This document shows positions 43,362 to 55,865 of a DNA stretch of 64,000 nt, piece after piece. Under the pieces are notes generated by a model. The model had not been told where the DNA came from. It did no database searches and worked only from the letters and a program-made list of their open reading frames with translations. Every line of letters starts with the position of its first letter. Positions within the stretch are counted from its first letter, which is position 1. Source of the DNA: Galeopsis tetrahit (lineage: Eukaryota; Streptophyta; Magnoliopsida; Lamiales; Lamiaceae); the NCBI GenBank assembly GCA_963675135.1, contig OY776129.1:6187201-6251200 (forward strand), read 5' to 3'. The position numbers and the translations under genes are program-made.

Positions 43362-44349
43362 CACTACAAGAAAATAATTAATTGAATAGAGAATATTTTG
43401 TAGGCAATAATTCAAATTTTATAGGCATTTATATATATTTGCTACGGAATACCAACGAAAACAATTTGTATGGAATTCACTATTAGTTAATTTGGTTGCC
43501 CACGAAAATTTAATTCGTAGGCAACCTACCACATTTTCGTAGCAAATCCACAACATTTCGGTGGTAATATGATTACCATATATAATAAATGAAATTCCGT
43601 AGGTAAATATCAACTAAGAAACATTTTGTTGGGTAATTTCGTTGGCAAATTTGGCAACAAACATTTCGGTTGGAGAATATTTAATATATATTTTTTTGAA
43701 TTTTTTATTAATAAATTAATTTTTTGGCATTAGCCTACAAAATAAATTCATTCAAAATCGGACCAGTCGGTTCTATCGGTCTAACCATGAACCGGGCATG
43801 GAATCGGTTCGAAATTGAAAGTGCCAAAAAATAGTTTTATTGGTTCAACCAGATCAAACCGATGAAAAACCACAAAACCGATTACACTTCTTTTTAAAAA
43901 TGTATTTTACAAAATTAGGTGCACATCCGACCCATTTTATAAAAAATTTCTCTCATGTTTTTTCTACCCCTTATTCGTTATGGAACATAATAAAGTTCAT
44001 ATGCTTGTTCGTTAGTAACACAATTGTTTTTATAATGCTTTCATCTCATATTTATTCTACTCATTATTCGATGTGGGATGAATACATATTTTTTAAATTG
44101 CTAGCTAATTTCGTGGGTAATACAATTAAATAATTTATACATATAAATAGTTAGGAAAGTTTTTTTTGATAATTAAAAAAAAATTCACCTACAACCGTTT
44201 CGTCAGGAAAATGCAGTTTTGCCTACGAATTATTTTGTAGGTAAATCACCATCAAATTTTTCTTTGGTAAATCTGTGGGTGAAAATGTGTAAAATAATTC
44301 ATAAAGATCCATAGGCAATTTGTAGGCAATTCAACAATTTCTTGTAGTG
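43362..44349. mobile_element. Non-autonomous CACTA-like element, 988 bp
   Basis: Terminal inverted repeat CACTACAAGAAA at both ends. Many short subterminal motifs on both strands (TTTTGTAGGCAA, AATTCGTAGGCAACC, CGTAGGTAAAT, TTTGTAGGCAATTC). The usual 3-bp duplication is not visible (TAT against GTA). No transposase. 43690-44150 may be a further insert. Confidence 0.8.
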
Positions 44350-44473
44350 GTAAATCTTTTGCAACCATGATTGATTTGCACCAATATAATCAATCCCACA
44401 CCCAATTTTTTTTAGAAATTATTCGATATAAACCTAAAACCCACAATCTAAAAGGTAGAAATAGAAGGCAAAT

Positions 44474-44630
44474 TGTTAATGTAAATAATTGATATTCATT
44501 GAGGAGATTTACAAGGAGTGATTACAATATATACACAAACGAGTTGTAATCTTCCTAAACTATATAGGGAAGGTCAAATATTTAATGGCATAAATTAAGG
44601 GATAGAATATTTGACTAAGTTATACTATTA
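44474..44630 (-). repeat. Copia 2 3' LTR (157 bp)
   Basis: Matches 55866-56022 except at two positions (AAATAATTG/AAATGATTG and CTATATAGG/CTATACAGG). Read on the minus strand it starts TAATAG after the polypurine tract and ends TTAACA; the TA start is unusual since most LTRs begin TG. Confidence 0.92.
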
Positions 44631-44639
44631 TCCCCCTTC

Positions 44640-45392
44640 AAGCGAGACGTGGGATGAGGCCCGACGCGAAGCTTGTCCCGAAAAAATTCAAACAGAGGAC
44701 GATGTAGAGCCTTTGTAAAAACATCAGCCACTTGAAGATCAGTAGAGATGAATATCGAGGGGACCTGCAGAAACAAGCTCATGGACAAAATGGTAGTCAA
44801 TATCAATGTGTTTGGCCCTTTTGTGGGCACTTGGATTTTGACTAAGAAATATAGCACTGTTGTTGTCCGAATTGAGCGATGGAGAGGACGGAAGTGTTAT
44901 CCGAAGTTCCCGAAGAAGGTGAAGAATACAAACAATTTCTGAAGCAGCATTTGCCATAGCCCGATATTCTGATTCACGACTCGAACGAGAGACAGTGGGT
45001 TGTTTCTTTGCACTCCAGGAGACAAGATTTCCCCCAAGATAAATGGCATAGCCATAGGCGGACCTCCGAGTTTCCACACAACGAGCCCAATCAGCATCAG
45101 AATATGCAACAAGAGATAAGGACGTGCTACGAGTTAAGGAAAGACCGAATGATAGGGTACTCTTGACATAGCGAAGAATCCTCTTCACTGCTTGAAAGTG
45201 ATCAACAGTGGGACTTTGGAGATGCTGGCTGACAAGATTCACAGCAAATGACAAGTCAGGTCTGGTAATAGTGAGATATTGCAGTGCACCAACCAAGGAG
45301 CGATAGAGAGTACGATCAGAAAAAGGTTGCCCGTTGGTGGAAAGCTGCCAACCCGTCGCCAAAGGTGTGGAGACAGGTTTGGAGTCTTCCAG
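44640..45392 (-). pseudogene. Copia 2 RNase H end of pol
   Basis: Continues the reverse transcriptase frame across the gypsy insertion: LEDSKPVSTPLATGW, then RSLVGALQYLTITRPDLSFA, YSDADWARCVETRRS, SSRESEYRAMA and AKHIDIDYHFVHE. A frameshift near 44760 moves the end (STDLQVADVFTKAL) into another frame (44615-44857). It once degraded RNA in RNA/DNA hybrids during cDNA synthesis. Confidence 0.9.
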
Positions 45393-45397
45393 AGATG

Positions 45398-47045
45398 TGA
45401 TTTGTCGTGAGATTGCTCGAATTTGTGGATGAATTTTGCTCTAAATATCAAGTTATTCTTGCAAGAATCGTGTGATTGTTGGTTAATTCTTGAAATTTTG
45501 ATACACAAACATTCTTGCTTGATTTCTAGGTAAATGGGGTGTTTTGAATCAAATCACTAAAAATCCAGCCGTTGGATCGTGTCAATGAGTGGACCACATG
45601 AAAGAAGTCGAAGAGAGGGTCGTAATGAAACAAGAATCAAGCCGATCGGACCTCCGGATCAAAAGTTATTCCCAAAGCAAAAGCAAGGACAGAGTCGGGC
45701 CAATGAGTGAGCCCAACTCGGCCGAGTCGGGCCAAAACTGCAAATTTCGATTTTTTGAACACTCGGTCGAGTGAGCCAACTCGGCCGAATCTGAGAGTTT
45801 CAGCAAGTGAGCTCACTCGGCCGAGTCACTCCTCATTTTTTGCCCTCTTCCAAATTAGACCTAGGGACACGTGCCAAGCTCGAGGGGGAGGGTATAAAAG
45901 GCCACAAATTCGTTTTTAATGAGGAGGCAGCCATTAGAAGAGGATTGAAGCTCCCTAACATCCAAACTTCACCATCTTAGCTCATTTTTCCTTAGTTTAG
46001 CATAGAATTGAGTGGAATTTCATAGTTTAGTTGTTAATTTGAGTTGTAATTTCATTTTCAAGCAAGGATTGAAGACTCCATTGAAGCACTTTAAGGTTTT
46101 GTCTACATTTTCAATCAAAGAGGTGATACCTTTACTTTTATTCAAGAATTTTGTGTTATTAAGCATGGGTTTGTTGTTTATCTCTCTTTTCTTCCTTAAT
46201 TTCATTAAATTAGCCATGGGCTAAGCATTTTGGTGTTTGGGTGTTTTAGAATTGTGATGGAATTAATGTTTTAGCTTGATTTCAATTGTGGAATTCGTTG
46301 GTAGGTTTATTGGTTAGGTTTATGGGTTTTGAGAGATCATTTTACAAGAACTCAATTATTAGGTTGTATTGGAAGCTCGATAAATGCAATGAGAGTTGGT
46401 TAATTGGGGTAGATAGTATAATCGAGGGTTGGGAATCGAGTTAATGAGTTAATATTGGTTTATCGCAACGAGAGTTGGGTAAATTTCATTAGAACCCCAT
46501 TTATCTACATTAATTGCTTTAATTAACATTTAATTGATTAGTGAGAAGGCCATAGGAGCTTGGTTGTTAGTATTCAAGTGGAAAAACATAACTAGGGATT
46601 AGTTTAGTATAAATTAGGTAGAGTCGAACCCCCTAGTCGTGTAATTACCCGGGTAAGAAAACTTCTATTCATCCTCTCAATCCTAGGTGCTTGCTCGATA
46701 TATGCCTTAGCGATTGCTTCTACCAAATTCCATCCAATGAATTACACATAGACTTCGATTTTTAACATCGATTCCACACAAGGACGAACACCCGAACACT
46801 ACCTCTCTCACTTTATTTTTATCATCATATCTTTAATTATTGCTTATCATTAGTTGCTATTTGTGAGTTTCATTTACATTTCCTTGCACAAAACATGAAT
46901 TTTCATTATATTCAAAGATCAATGCATAACACTAAGGCTACTTTCACATACTAGTCCCACGGATCGATAATTTAACCGGTCCTTGCTTTTATTACACACG
47001 AACCTCTTATACTTGAGGGAAACATGTTGGTAAAACCACGTGTCA
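45398..47045 (+). repeat. Athila-like element 5' LTR
   Basis: Starts TGATTTGTCGTGAG and ends CACGTGTCA. TATA box TATAAAA at 45893-45899 after GGGGGAGG. Upstream of the TATA box lie copies of the palindrome ACTCGGCCGAGT. Small ORFs in the LTR (for example at 46012-46224) are identical in both LTRs simply because the LTRs are. Confidence 0.93.
45893..45899 (+). promoter_or_regulatory. TATA box of the 5' LTR
   Basis: TATAAAA in GAGGGTATAAAAGGCC, repeated at 51963-51969 in the 3' LTR; likely start of the genomic RNA about 30 bases downstream. Confidence 0.75.
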
Positions 47046-47051
47046 AGTTTT

Positions 47052-47069
47052 TGGCGCCGCTGCCAGGGA
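47052..47069 (+). promoter_or_regulatory. Primer binding site of the Athila-like element
   Basis: TGGCGCCGCTGCCAGGGA, six bases after the LTR end. It matches the tRNA-Asp-type site usual for Athila (TGGCGCCGTTGCCGGGGA) with small changes. Confidence 0.85.
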
Positions 47070-47194
47070 CTAGTTTTGTTTTTAAGTAACTTAGTGTTTG
47101 TTGGTCTTGAGTACTAGTGATTTTATTTTCTCGTTAGTAAGTTCTTTGTTTGTCTTGTCTTTGGAAATTGATACTTGGTTGATTTTATAGGTGC

Positions 47195-48762
47195 ATGAAC
47201 ACAAGAGGAAGTGGGATTGATCCAATTCCTATTGATTTGGAAATTGAAGCTACCGCTAGAAGAAGTAATCGAGATCGGAATCAAAGACTTGAACAAGAGA
47301 GAGCAATGGCGGAGAACCAAGGAAACAACAACAATCAAAACATCATTCACCCTCCGGTCGACAACCAAGTCATTGGAGCGGGGAATGAGGGTGGAGTCGG
47401 TAATGAGGAAGAGAAAACCATTCGGGATTATTTTGAACCCCCGGTTCAAAGGTACTATGATGGGATTGAGCGCCCTCCTATTGCGCCCAACAACTTCGAA
47501 ATTAGCCCGAGTCTAATTCGAATGCTAGAGAAAAGGCAATTTGGAGGTGAGCCACTTGAAGATCCCAATCAACACTTGTCCCGATTCTTGGAGTATGCGG
47601 ATACGGTCAAGATCAATGGGGTACATGAGGATACTTTGAAGATGAGGCTATTTTCTTTCACTTTGAAAGATAAAGCTAAGGAATGTCTTACCTCAATGAT
47701 CAACAACCGAGTAACCACATGGGACGAGCTAAGCAAGAGGTTCTTATTGAAGTTCTTCCCTCCATCCAAGACTCTTCAATGCAAGACCGAGATTACCCAA
47801 TTTCTCCAAAGGGAGAATGAAAGCATCTATAGTGCATGGGAGAGATTCCAAAGTCTTTTGAGGAGGTGTCCTCAACATGGGTTTGCGGAAGAGCAAACGA
47901 TTAGCTTCTTTTACAATGGATTGGGGCTTTCTTCAAGGCAATACATTGATGCATCCGCGGGTGGGCAATTGTTTGCAAAGAGTGCAAGAGTAGCAAAGGA
48001 AATCATTGAAGCAATTGCTACAAACACCTACGATTGGCCTATGGATGGAAATAGACCCAATAGAGTTGCTCAAATTGGGAATAACTCCACATCATTGGGT
48101 GATACAATCAAGATGCTCTTGGACAAGGTTGAGTTAATGGAGAACAATCAAAGGAGAGAAAATTTTGGTGGGGGAATGGAAATGCCTAACATGTTGAACC
48201 AAGTTGAGGATGCTAACTACATGGGGAGGCCCCAATACCAACAAGGGAATTTTCAAGGAAATTTTCACCAACCATTCCCAAACCAAGCTCCTAATCAAAA
48301 CCGTTTCCAACAACATGCCCAAACCCAATTCCAAGGAAATCCTCCTTACAACCCAAATGCTCGGAAGCATGAAAACTTCTCTTATGGAAATCCTAAAGCC
48401 GCTCTCACACTCCCTCCGGGATTTGATCCGGGTGCTCGTGCACCAAACAGTGAGGGAAGACCACATTTGGAAGACTTGTTGACCACTTTCATAGCTCAAA
48501 ATAATCAAATGACGGCTCAACAAAATCAAAAGATAGATAGGTTGGATGAACAAATGCTCTCAATGGCCAAGAAAATGAAGAACATGGAGTTTCACATGAG
48601 CCAAATTGCTTCTTCAAGCGGTGGAAATCAAAAAGGCAAGTTCCCTTCTACTACGGAAGCAAATCCTAGAGAGAGTTGTATGGCAATTAATCTCCGTAGT
48701 GGCACTCAATACGAGGGACCAAGCATGCCAAATGAAGACGAAGATGGAGAAATAAGGATAAG

Positions 48763-48793
<31 letters not shown>

Positions 48794-49807
48794 AGGATAC
48801 CGAAGTGGAAGAAAGCTAAGGAAGCAAGAGAAGCAAAGCATGAAGAGAAGATAGAGTGTGATGGGTGGGGAGTTCCAAAAACACTTGTTCCACCACCATT
48901 TCCCCAATGGTTTATGAGAAAGAAGCTCGATGAGAAATTTGGAAAGTTTCTTGAAATTTTCAAGAAAGTCACCGTGAATATACCCTTCTTGGAGGCTCTT
49001 GAGGAGATGACCACTTATGCAAAATTTATGAAAGAGATTCTTTCAAAGAAAAGAAAAGTGGAAGAATGTGAGACGGTGAATCTTCCTATGGAATGTAGTG
49101 CTTTAATCCAAAAGAGTCTCCCTCAAAAGTTGAAAGACCCCGGGAGCTTCACATTGGTATGTGAGTTGGACAATGAAGAAAAGAAGAAAGCTCTTTGTGA
49201 TCTTGGAGCTAGCATAAATTTGATGCCCCTCTCAATGTATGATCGTTTGAAGCTTGGAAGTATGAAGCCAACCAACATGACTCTACAGTTGGCGGATCGT
49301 TCCATAGTTTACCCGGAAGGGGTTGTAGAAGATGTAGTGGTGAAAGTGGATAAATTTAACTTTCATGCCGATTTTGTGGTGATGAATATGGAAGAGGACC
49401 CCGAAATTCCTTTGATTTTGGGGAGACCATTCTTAGCTACGGGGGGAGCAACAATTGATGTGAAAGATGGAGAGATCAAGTTGAAAGTGGAGGAGGAAGA
49501 AGTGACATTTGTAATGAAGGATATGAAAAATTCCTCAAACTCAAGCATAAGCAATGCTATACTCTCCACTTCTCAAATTCTTAATGATTCACATTGTTCT
49601 AACAAATCTTGTGTTACTAATATTAACTTTCTTTGTGAACTAGGAAGAAAAGTTAAGAAAAGAGTTGATCCAAGCTCGAAAGTTCTAAAGAAGAAAGTGA
49701 AGGATTGGTATGACAAGAAGAAGAAAATGAAGAACAAAGCAAAGAAGCACCACTATGCTTCTTCTTCAAAAGAAGTTGGTGGTGTTAAGATGAAAGAGGA
49801 ATTTTGA
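47195..49807 (+). CDS. Athila-like gag-protease protein with truncated pol
   Basis: 870 codons, open throughout. The N-terminal linker is Asn/Gln rich. The gag capsid region is at about residues 145-260 (LKDKAKECLTSMINNRVTTW, FQSLLRRCPQHG). A Gln/Asn-rich stretch (330-400), a coiled part (QNQKIDRLDEQMLSMAKKMK, about 450) and a very Lys/Glu-rich segment (520-560) follow. The retroviral-type aspartic protease is near 668-760 (ALCDLGASINLMPLSMYDRL, PLILGRPFLATGGATID). After it RT, RNase H and the integrase core are missing. The C-terminal VLKKKVKDWYDKKKK resembles the start of the integrase tail of full Athila elements, so an internal deletion seems to have joined the two. Gag forms the particle and protease cleaves it. 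Confidence 0.92.
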
Positions 49808-51459
49808 ACTCTATAAGTTACGTCCGGCTTGAAGACGTTAAACTTAGCGCTAAATGGAAGGCAACCCATTTTTACTTGCTTTCATAGTGTAGTTTTCTTT
49901 TATGTTTCTAGTTGTTACTTTTTTATGGTGGGTGAGCTTGATTTTTGTAGGTACATTCGTATGGACGTGTGGTCTAAGGGGTGAAGAAGAAATGGAAGTG
50001 GAATCATTGAAGAGATGGAGTGAGAAAAAGAAAAGGAGGTGATAGCCATCATGGAAGGTACACCCTTTCCCAAACTTGGATTGCTTAGCAATTCTCAAGT
50101 TTGGGGGGGGGGTAGGGAAATTTTTCTTTTATTTTTGTACTTGGAGTTTATTGCATATGAGCACATGCAAGAGGTGATTGAGATTTACTTAGAATATTGG
50201 ATTGTTGTGTGCTCTTGATTGATTTTCATGATGGTGAAATTATGTGTGATATAGTGTTGATGGTGAATTAATTTTGGATTATGGGTGAATGTTGATTGAA
50301 TGATTGGTGTTGTGAGATTCTATGTGATGAAAGTTGACTCATGGATGAACTTACCTTTTGAATGTGTGTTGTGAGAAGAACTAGGCTTATGATGATGCTT
50401 GTATTCACATCTTTGAAAACCCGGTGAGAATTGATCCTTGAACCAATCATGATCTGGTTGTTTATTTGAGAGTGGATTGATCATTGTCTATAATTCTAGA
50501 ACTTGCCATACGTCTTGCTTGAAACCACAAGTGTGTGAAACAATGGGATATGATCTAGGCCATCTTTTGTTATTAATAGTCACTTAGCCAAATATTCCCA
50601 TACCAAAAAAAAAATTCCGTAGTTAGCCAATTTGAGCCTTAAAACTTCATCTTTTGGCAACCTACAATGTTTAACCTCTTGAACTTTATAAGCCTTTGCC
50701 CTTTACGAGTGGAGGACAAGTGAAAAGTGGAAAAACATGAGTTTTGATTGATATGTGTGTGGGGTGTTTGAGCAAATAAACAAAGAAAAGATGAGAAACA
50801 AAAGAAAAGGATAAGAAAATGGGAGCCCCTAGAAAAGAAAGTGAAAAGAATGAAAAATAAAAAATCAAAGAGGGGATCTCCCAAAAACATGTGCTTAAGA
50901 GCAAAAGTGGACTCTTGAAAGAAACAAAGGAAGAAAATTCTTGAGAATGAAAAGAAAAGTGAGGATGATGGATGGTTTGTTTTGAATGAAATGAGAAAAA
51001 TGAAAAGAAAAAAATTGTTCGTTGTCCTCCACTAGTCGAGTCACATTTTCCAAATTCTTCCTACCGTCTCCAAAGAGCCAACGTTACGTCCAAATCAAAG
51101 TCCTTTTGATCCTATTGTGAAGCATAACAAAGTGGTAGATAGATGAGATTTGTGGCAAGCTTATGGTGATTATGTGATGTGATTCAATTGATGAGTGAAA
51201 GCATAACCTCAATTTACTTGTGTGAATGAGAGAAACACTTCTTGTGAGGATTGTGAATCAAGTGCTTGATTTTGCTTTGTTTTAATCACAACTTACATGA
51301 AGTTGGTAGGGGAGTTCATGGTTGATAATGGTTCATTGGAAGCTCACTTGATCATATCATTGCTTTAATTGAATCCATAGTTCAAATTCTTCACAATCAC
51401 TCTCCTTTGTTCTTTTCTTTCTTTGCTTGGGGATAAGCAAGTCTTTAAGTTTGGGGGGG
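49808..51459 (+). other. Non-coding 3' region of the Athila-like element
   Basis: No credible ORF. It begins with the CGTTAAACTTAGCGCTAAAT and GGAAGGCAACCCA stretch that usually follows the pol ORF in Athila elements. It has a G-run at 50102-50110 and ends with the polypurine tract TTTAAGTTTGGGGGGG (51444-51459) next to the 3' LTR. Confidence 0.75.
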
Positions 51460-53115
51460 TTATTTGTTGTGAGATTGCTCTAATTTGTGGATGAATTGTG
51501 CTCTAAATATCAAGTTATTCTTGCAAGAATCGTGTGATTGTTGGTTAATTCTTGAAATTTTGATACACAAACATTCTTGCTTGATTTCTAGGTAAATGGG
51601 GTGTTTTGAATCAAATCACTAAAAATCCAGCCGTTGGATCATTTGAATGAGTGGACCACATGAAATAAGTCGAAGAGAGGGTCGTAATGAAACAAGAATC
51701 AAGCCGATCGGACCTCCGAATCAAAAGTTATGCACAAAGCAAAAGCGAAAGTAAGGACAGAGTTCCACTCGGCCGAGTGAGCCCAACTCGGCCGAGTCGG
51801 GCCAAAACTGCAAATTTCGATTTTTTGAACACTCGGTCGAGTGAGCCATCTCGGCCGAATCTGAGAGTTTCAGCAAGTGAGCTCACTCGGCCGAGTCACT
51901 GCTCATTTTTTGCCCTCTTCCAAATTAGACCTAGGGACACGTGCCAAGCTCGAGGGGGAGGGTATAAAAGGCCACAAATTCGTTTTTAATGAGGAGGCAG
52001 CCATTAGAAGAGGATTGAAGCTCCCTAACATCCAAACTTCACCATCTTAGCTCATTTTTCCTTAGTTTAGCATAGAATTGAGTGGAATTTCATAGTTTAG
52101 TTGTTAATTTGAGTTGTAATTTCATTTTCAAGCAAGGATTGAAGACTCCATTGAAGCACTTTAAGGTTTTGTCTACATTTTCAATCAAAGAGGTGATACC
52201 TTTACTTTTATTCAAGAATTTTGTGTTATTAAGCATGGGTTTGTTGTTTATCTCTCTTTTCTTCCTTAATTTCATTAAATTAGCCATGGGCTAAGCATTT
52301 CGGTGTTTGGGTGTTGTAGAATTGTGATGGAATTAATGTTTTAGCTTGATTTCAATTGTGGAATTCGTTGGTAGGTTTATTGGTTAGGTTTATGGGTTTT
52401 GAGAGATCATTTTACAAGAACTCAATTATTAGGTTGTATTGGAAGCTCGATAACTGCAACGAGAGTTGGTTAATCGGGGTAGATAGTATAATCGAGGGTT
52501 GGGAATCGAGTTAATGAGTTAATATTGGTTTATCGCAACGAGAGTTGGGTAAATTTCATTAGAACCCCATTTATCTACATTAATTGCTTTAATTAACATT
52601 TAATTGATTAGTGAGAAGGCCATAGGAGCTTGGTTGTTAGTATTCAAGTGGAAAAACATAACTAGGGATTAGTTTAGTATAAATTAGGTAGAGTCGAACC
52701 CCCTAGTCGTGTAATTACCCGGGTAAGAAAACTTCTATTCATCCTCTCGATCCTAGGTGCTTGCTCGATATATGCCTTAGCGATTGCTTCTACCAAATTC
52801 CATCCAATGAATTACACATAGACTTCGATTTTTAACATCGATTCCACACAAGGACGAACATCCGAACACTACCTCTCTCACTTGATTTTTATCATCATAT
52901 CTTTAATTATTGCTTATCATTAGTTGCTATTTGTGAGTTTCATTTACATTTCCTTGCACAAAACATGAATTTTCATTATATTCAAAGATCAATGCATAGC
53001 ACTAAGGCTACTTTCACATACTAGTCCCACGGATCGATAATTTAACCGGGCCTTGCTTTTATTACACACGAACCTCTTATACTTGAGGGGAACGTGTTGG
53101 TAAGACCACGTGTCA
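51460..53115 (+). repeat. Athila-like element 3' LTR
   Basis: Matches 45398-47045. It starts TTATTTGTTGTGAG (second base changed relative to the other copy) and ends CACGTGTCA. It has one more ACTCGGCCGAGT palindrome (about 51767-51778) than the 5' LTR. Confidence 0.93.
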
Positions 53116-55771
53116 AGATGCACGTTTGAGGATATCACGGGCGTACTTTGCCTGATTTAGAAAAATCCCAGAAGGGGTATAAGTGACCTCCAGACCCAAG
53201 AAATAATTTAGTTTTCCCAGATCCTTGATTGCAAACTCTTGTCGAAGACGTGCCAGAAAAGATTTCAATCCAGATGGAGAGTTCCCTGTAAGAATAAAAT
53301 CATCGACATACACCAAAAGATATAAAGTGGTAGATCTTTGAATGAAGATGAACAAAGAGGAATCAGTGCGGCTGCAAACGAACCCAACACTTAGAAGAAA
53401 GTCACTTAGCCTTTGAAACCAGGCACGAGGAGCCTGCTTAAGGCCATACAACGCTTTTTTGAGGCGAAAAACATGAGTTGGGAACTTTGCATCAATAAAA
53501 CCAGGGGGCTGCTCCATAAACACAGGTTTCGTCAAAATGCCATTTAGGAAAGCATTTTTAACGTCCAACTGATGTAGAGGCCAATTGTGGAGCACTGCAA
53601 TAGAGAGTACAATCCGAACTGTTGATGCCCGAACCACTGGACTAAAGTTGTGCGAGTAGTCAAACCCCGGAAATTGAGTAAAACCTTGAGCTACAAGTCT
53701 GGCTTTATGTTTATCAATAGATCCATCAGCTAAGAACTTCGTTCGAAAAACCCATTTGGACCCCACCACATTTGTGTCAGGAGGCCGAGGAACGAGGTCC
53801 CAAGTGTTATTGGAATGAAGAGCAGCAAGCTCCTCATTCATAGCAGCAACCCATTTGGGATGTTTAAGAGTTGTTTTAATGCCACGAGGCTCACTAACAG
53901 TAACAAGCGCATTAAACAAACCAGTATGAGCATAATAAGTCACATGCTTCGGTTTATAGATACCTGACTTAGCTCGGGTTTGCATTGAATGAGTTGCAGA
54001 CGGTGCAACAACCGGAGCAGGAGGTGTAACAACAGGAGCAGGTGGTACAATTGATTCTGGAACAACAACAGGAGAGTTAGATGGAGCATGGTCTGGAGTG
54101 GATGGAGAAGTGTCTGTCCCAGGTGTAATGATTGTGATCGGGTCTTCGCATAAGGAGCATGGAGGTGGAGCATGGAGCTTTGCAGGTGCAATAGGAGGTG
54201 GAGGGCGTGCACCAAACAAACTAGGCGGTTCAAAAAATTCTGAAGCAGGCAAAGATGAAGAGTCTGACCTGTCCAATGAATTTGAGAACGGGAAAAATGA
54301 CTCATCAAACTTAGCATTACGTGATATATAAGTGTGGAAGGTTACCGGATCATAGCAACGAAACCCTTTGTATGAGCTACTATAACCGAGAAAAATACAA
54401 GCCGTGATACGGGGCTCAAATTTATTTGCATTATAATCTCGGAGGCACGGATAAACTCGACAACCAAAAGGATGAAAGATGGCGAAGTTTGGAGTAGTAG
54501 AGAAAAGTAACTCAAAAGGCGACTTCCCATTTAGAACCGTGGTTGGCAACCGATTTATGATGTACACAGCACTACTGAAAGCATCAACCCAATACTTCAT
54601 GGGGGTGTGAGAATGAAAAAGCATTGCTAGACCAGTTTCAGTGACATGTGTATGCTTGCCCTCTACCCTGCCATTTTGAGCAGGTGTATATGGACAAGAA
54701 AGAATATGACGAATTCCCTTGTCACGAAAAAACTTTTGCATGTTATTATTTGTGAAATCTGTGCCCCCATCACTATGAAATGTTTTAAGACTTGTAGAAA
54801 ACTGATTCTCAACAAAGGTAGTGAACTGTAAGAGCACAGAATAAAACTCGGATTTCTGGCGCAAAGGATAAAACCAAGTAAATCTGGAATAGTCGTCCAC
54901 AAAAATAACATAATAACGATAGCCATCATCTGAAAGAACGGGCGCAGGACCCCACAAATCACAATGAACAATGTCTAAAACAGATAAAGAGCGTTTCTCA
55001 TCCAAACCAAATGGCAAACACTTACTTTTAGCCTTTTTCACATGAGTCACAAATAATAGGTTTGGGTAATAAAGCAGTAACAGATATGCTCCCAAGTTTC
55101 TGTAAAAATGAAATAACATCAAATGAAACATGCCCTAAGCGCGAGTGCCACAACTCGAATGAAGCTTTGGGTTTATTAGCTGCAACCAATGCCAATTTAA
55201 CATTATCCAAAATATAGAGGCCATTCCTACGCTTGCCTCGAGCCAAAATGTCCCGTGTTATCCGGTGTTGAATTTTAAAACAATCATCAGAAAATAGCAC
55301 ATCAACAAGAAGATCAACAGTCAATTTGCTCACTGATAATAGATTTTTAGTGAGACCCTGAACAACCAAAACATCTGACAATTTTAGAGAAGAATTTAAA
55401 TTGCAGGTCCCAATATGTGAAATAGGCAATAAGGCCCCATTTCCAACAATAACAGAATCCGAACCTGTATACGGTGAAGAAGAGTCCAAGATATGTGTTG
55501 TAGGTGTCATGTTGGCGGAGGATCCTGTATCCAAGTACCAATCCGAGACGGCAAGGTCTGAGATAGTACAAGCAGTAGACAGAGCTTCGACAATGTTTGC
55601 TGCTGGATCAATAGACTGATTAAAACGATCTGGACACGTATTTGCAGCGGCTCCAGATTTCGAAGTGTTGCCGCGACCACCATGGGGAGACGGAGAAAAG
55701 GATCGACCAATAAGTGTGGCAAATGGGAGTTTATCAGTAGATGAGGAAGAAGGTGGAGAGGAAGGAGCCAT
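53116..55771 (-). pseudogene. Copia 2 gag (shortened), protease, integrase, RT
   Basis: Starts MAPSSPPSSSSTDKLPFA at 55771. The next residues jump to the Gly-rich, Cys-containing end of gag (GGRGNTSKSG), so about the middle 250 residues of a normal copia gag are lost. Protease: WYLDTGSSANMTP. Pre-integrase: LWHSRLGHVSFD and ICDSCEK; an extra A in an A-run near 55035 shifts the frame there. Integrase: [84 protein letters not shown]. The long frame 53113-55131 is open and meets the Athila-like LTR at KRAS. Confidence 0.92.
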
Positions 55772-55854
55772 GGCAGAAAGATGATGACCGCAGGGAAGAG
55801 GGAGATGAACAGAAGGGAATTAAGAACAAATTTTTAGGGTTTCTATTGCCAAAA

Positions 55855-55865
55855 GGCTGATACCA
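55855..55865 (-). promoter_or_regulatory. Primer binding site of copia 2
   Basis: Minus strand TGGTATCAGCC directly after the 5' LTR end TTAACA; this is the initiator-tRNA-Met site common in plant copia elements (TGGTATCAGAGC) with one base lost. Confidence 0.85.

Larger units (their letters stand above)
45398..53115 (+). mobile_element. Athila-like Ty3/gypsy element, internally deleted
   Basis: LTRs of 1648 bp (45398-47045) and 1656 bp (51460-53115), TGGCGCC primer site, gag plus protease ORF (47195-49807), a long non-coding 3' region and a G-rich polypurine tract. The exact 5-bp duplication AGATG (45393-45397 and 53116-53120) interrupts the copia 2 pol frame. Reverse transcriptase, RNase H and integrase are absent, so it would depend on a full Athila relative. 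The LTRs differ at a few dozen positions by eye (including one indel around 51755), so it is older than gypsy 1. Confidence 0.93.

Noticed and set aside
43359..44352. 3-bp target duplication for the CACTA-like element
   Set aside because: The flanks are TAT and GTA; they do not match, so I claim only the terminal inverted repeat.
46012..46224. 70-codon ORF identical at 52082-52294
   Set aside because: The identity is explained by the two LTRs; there is no conservation evidence beyond that.
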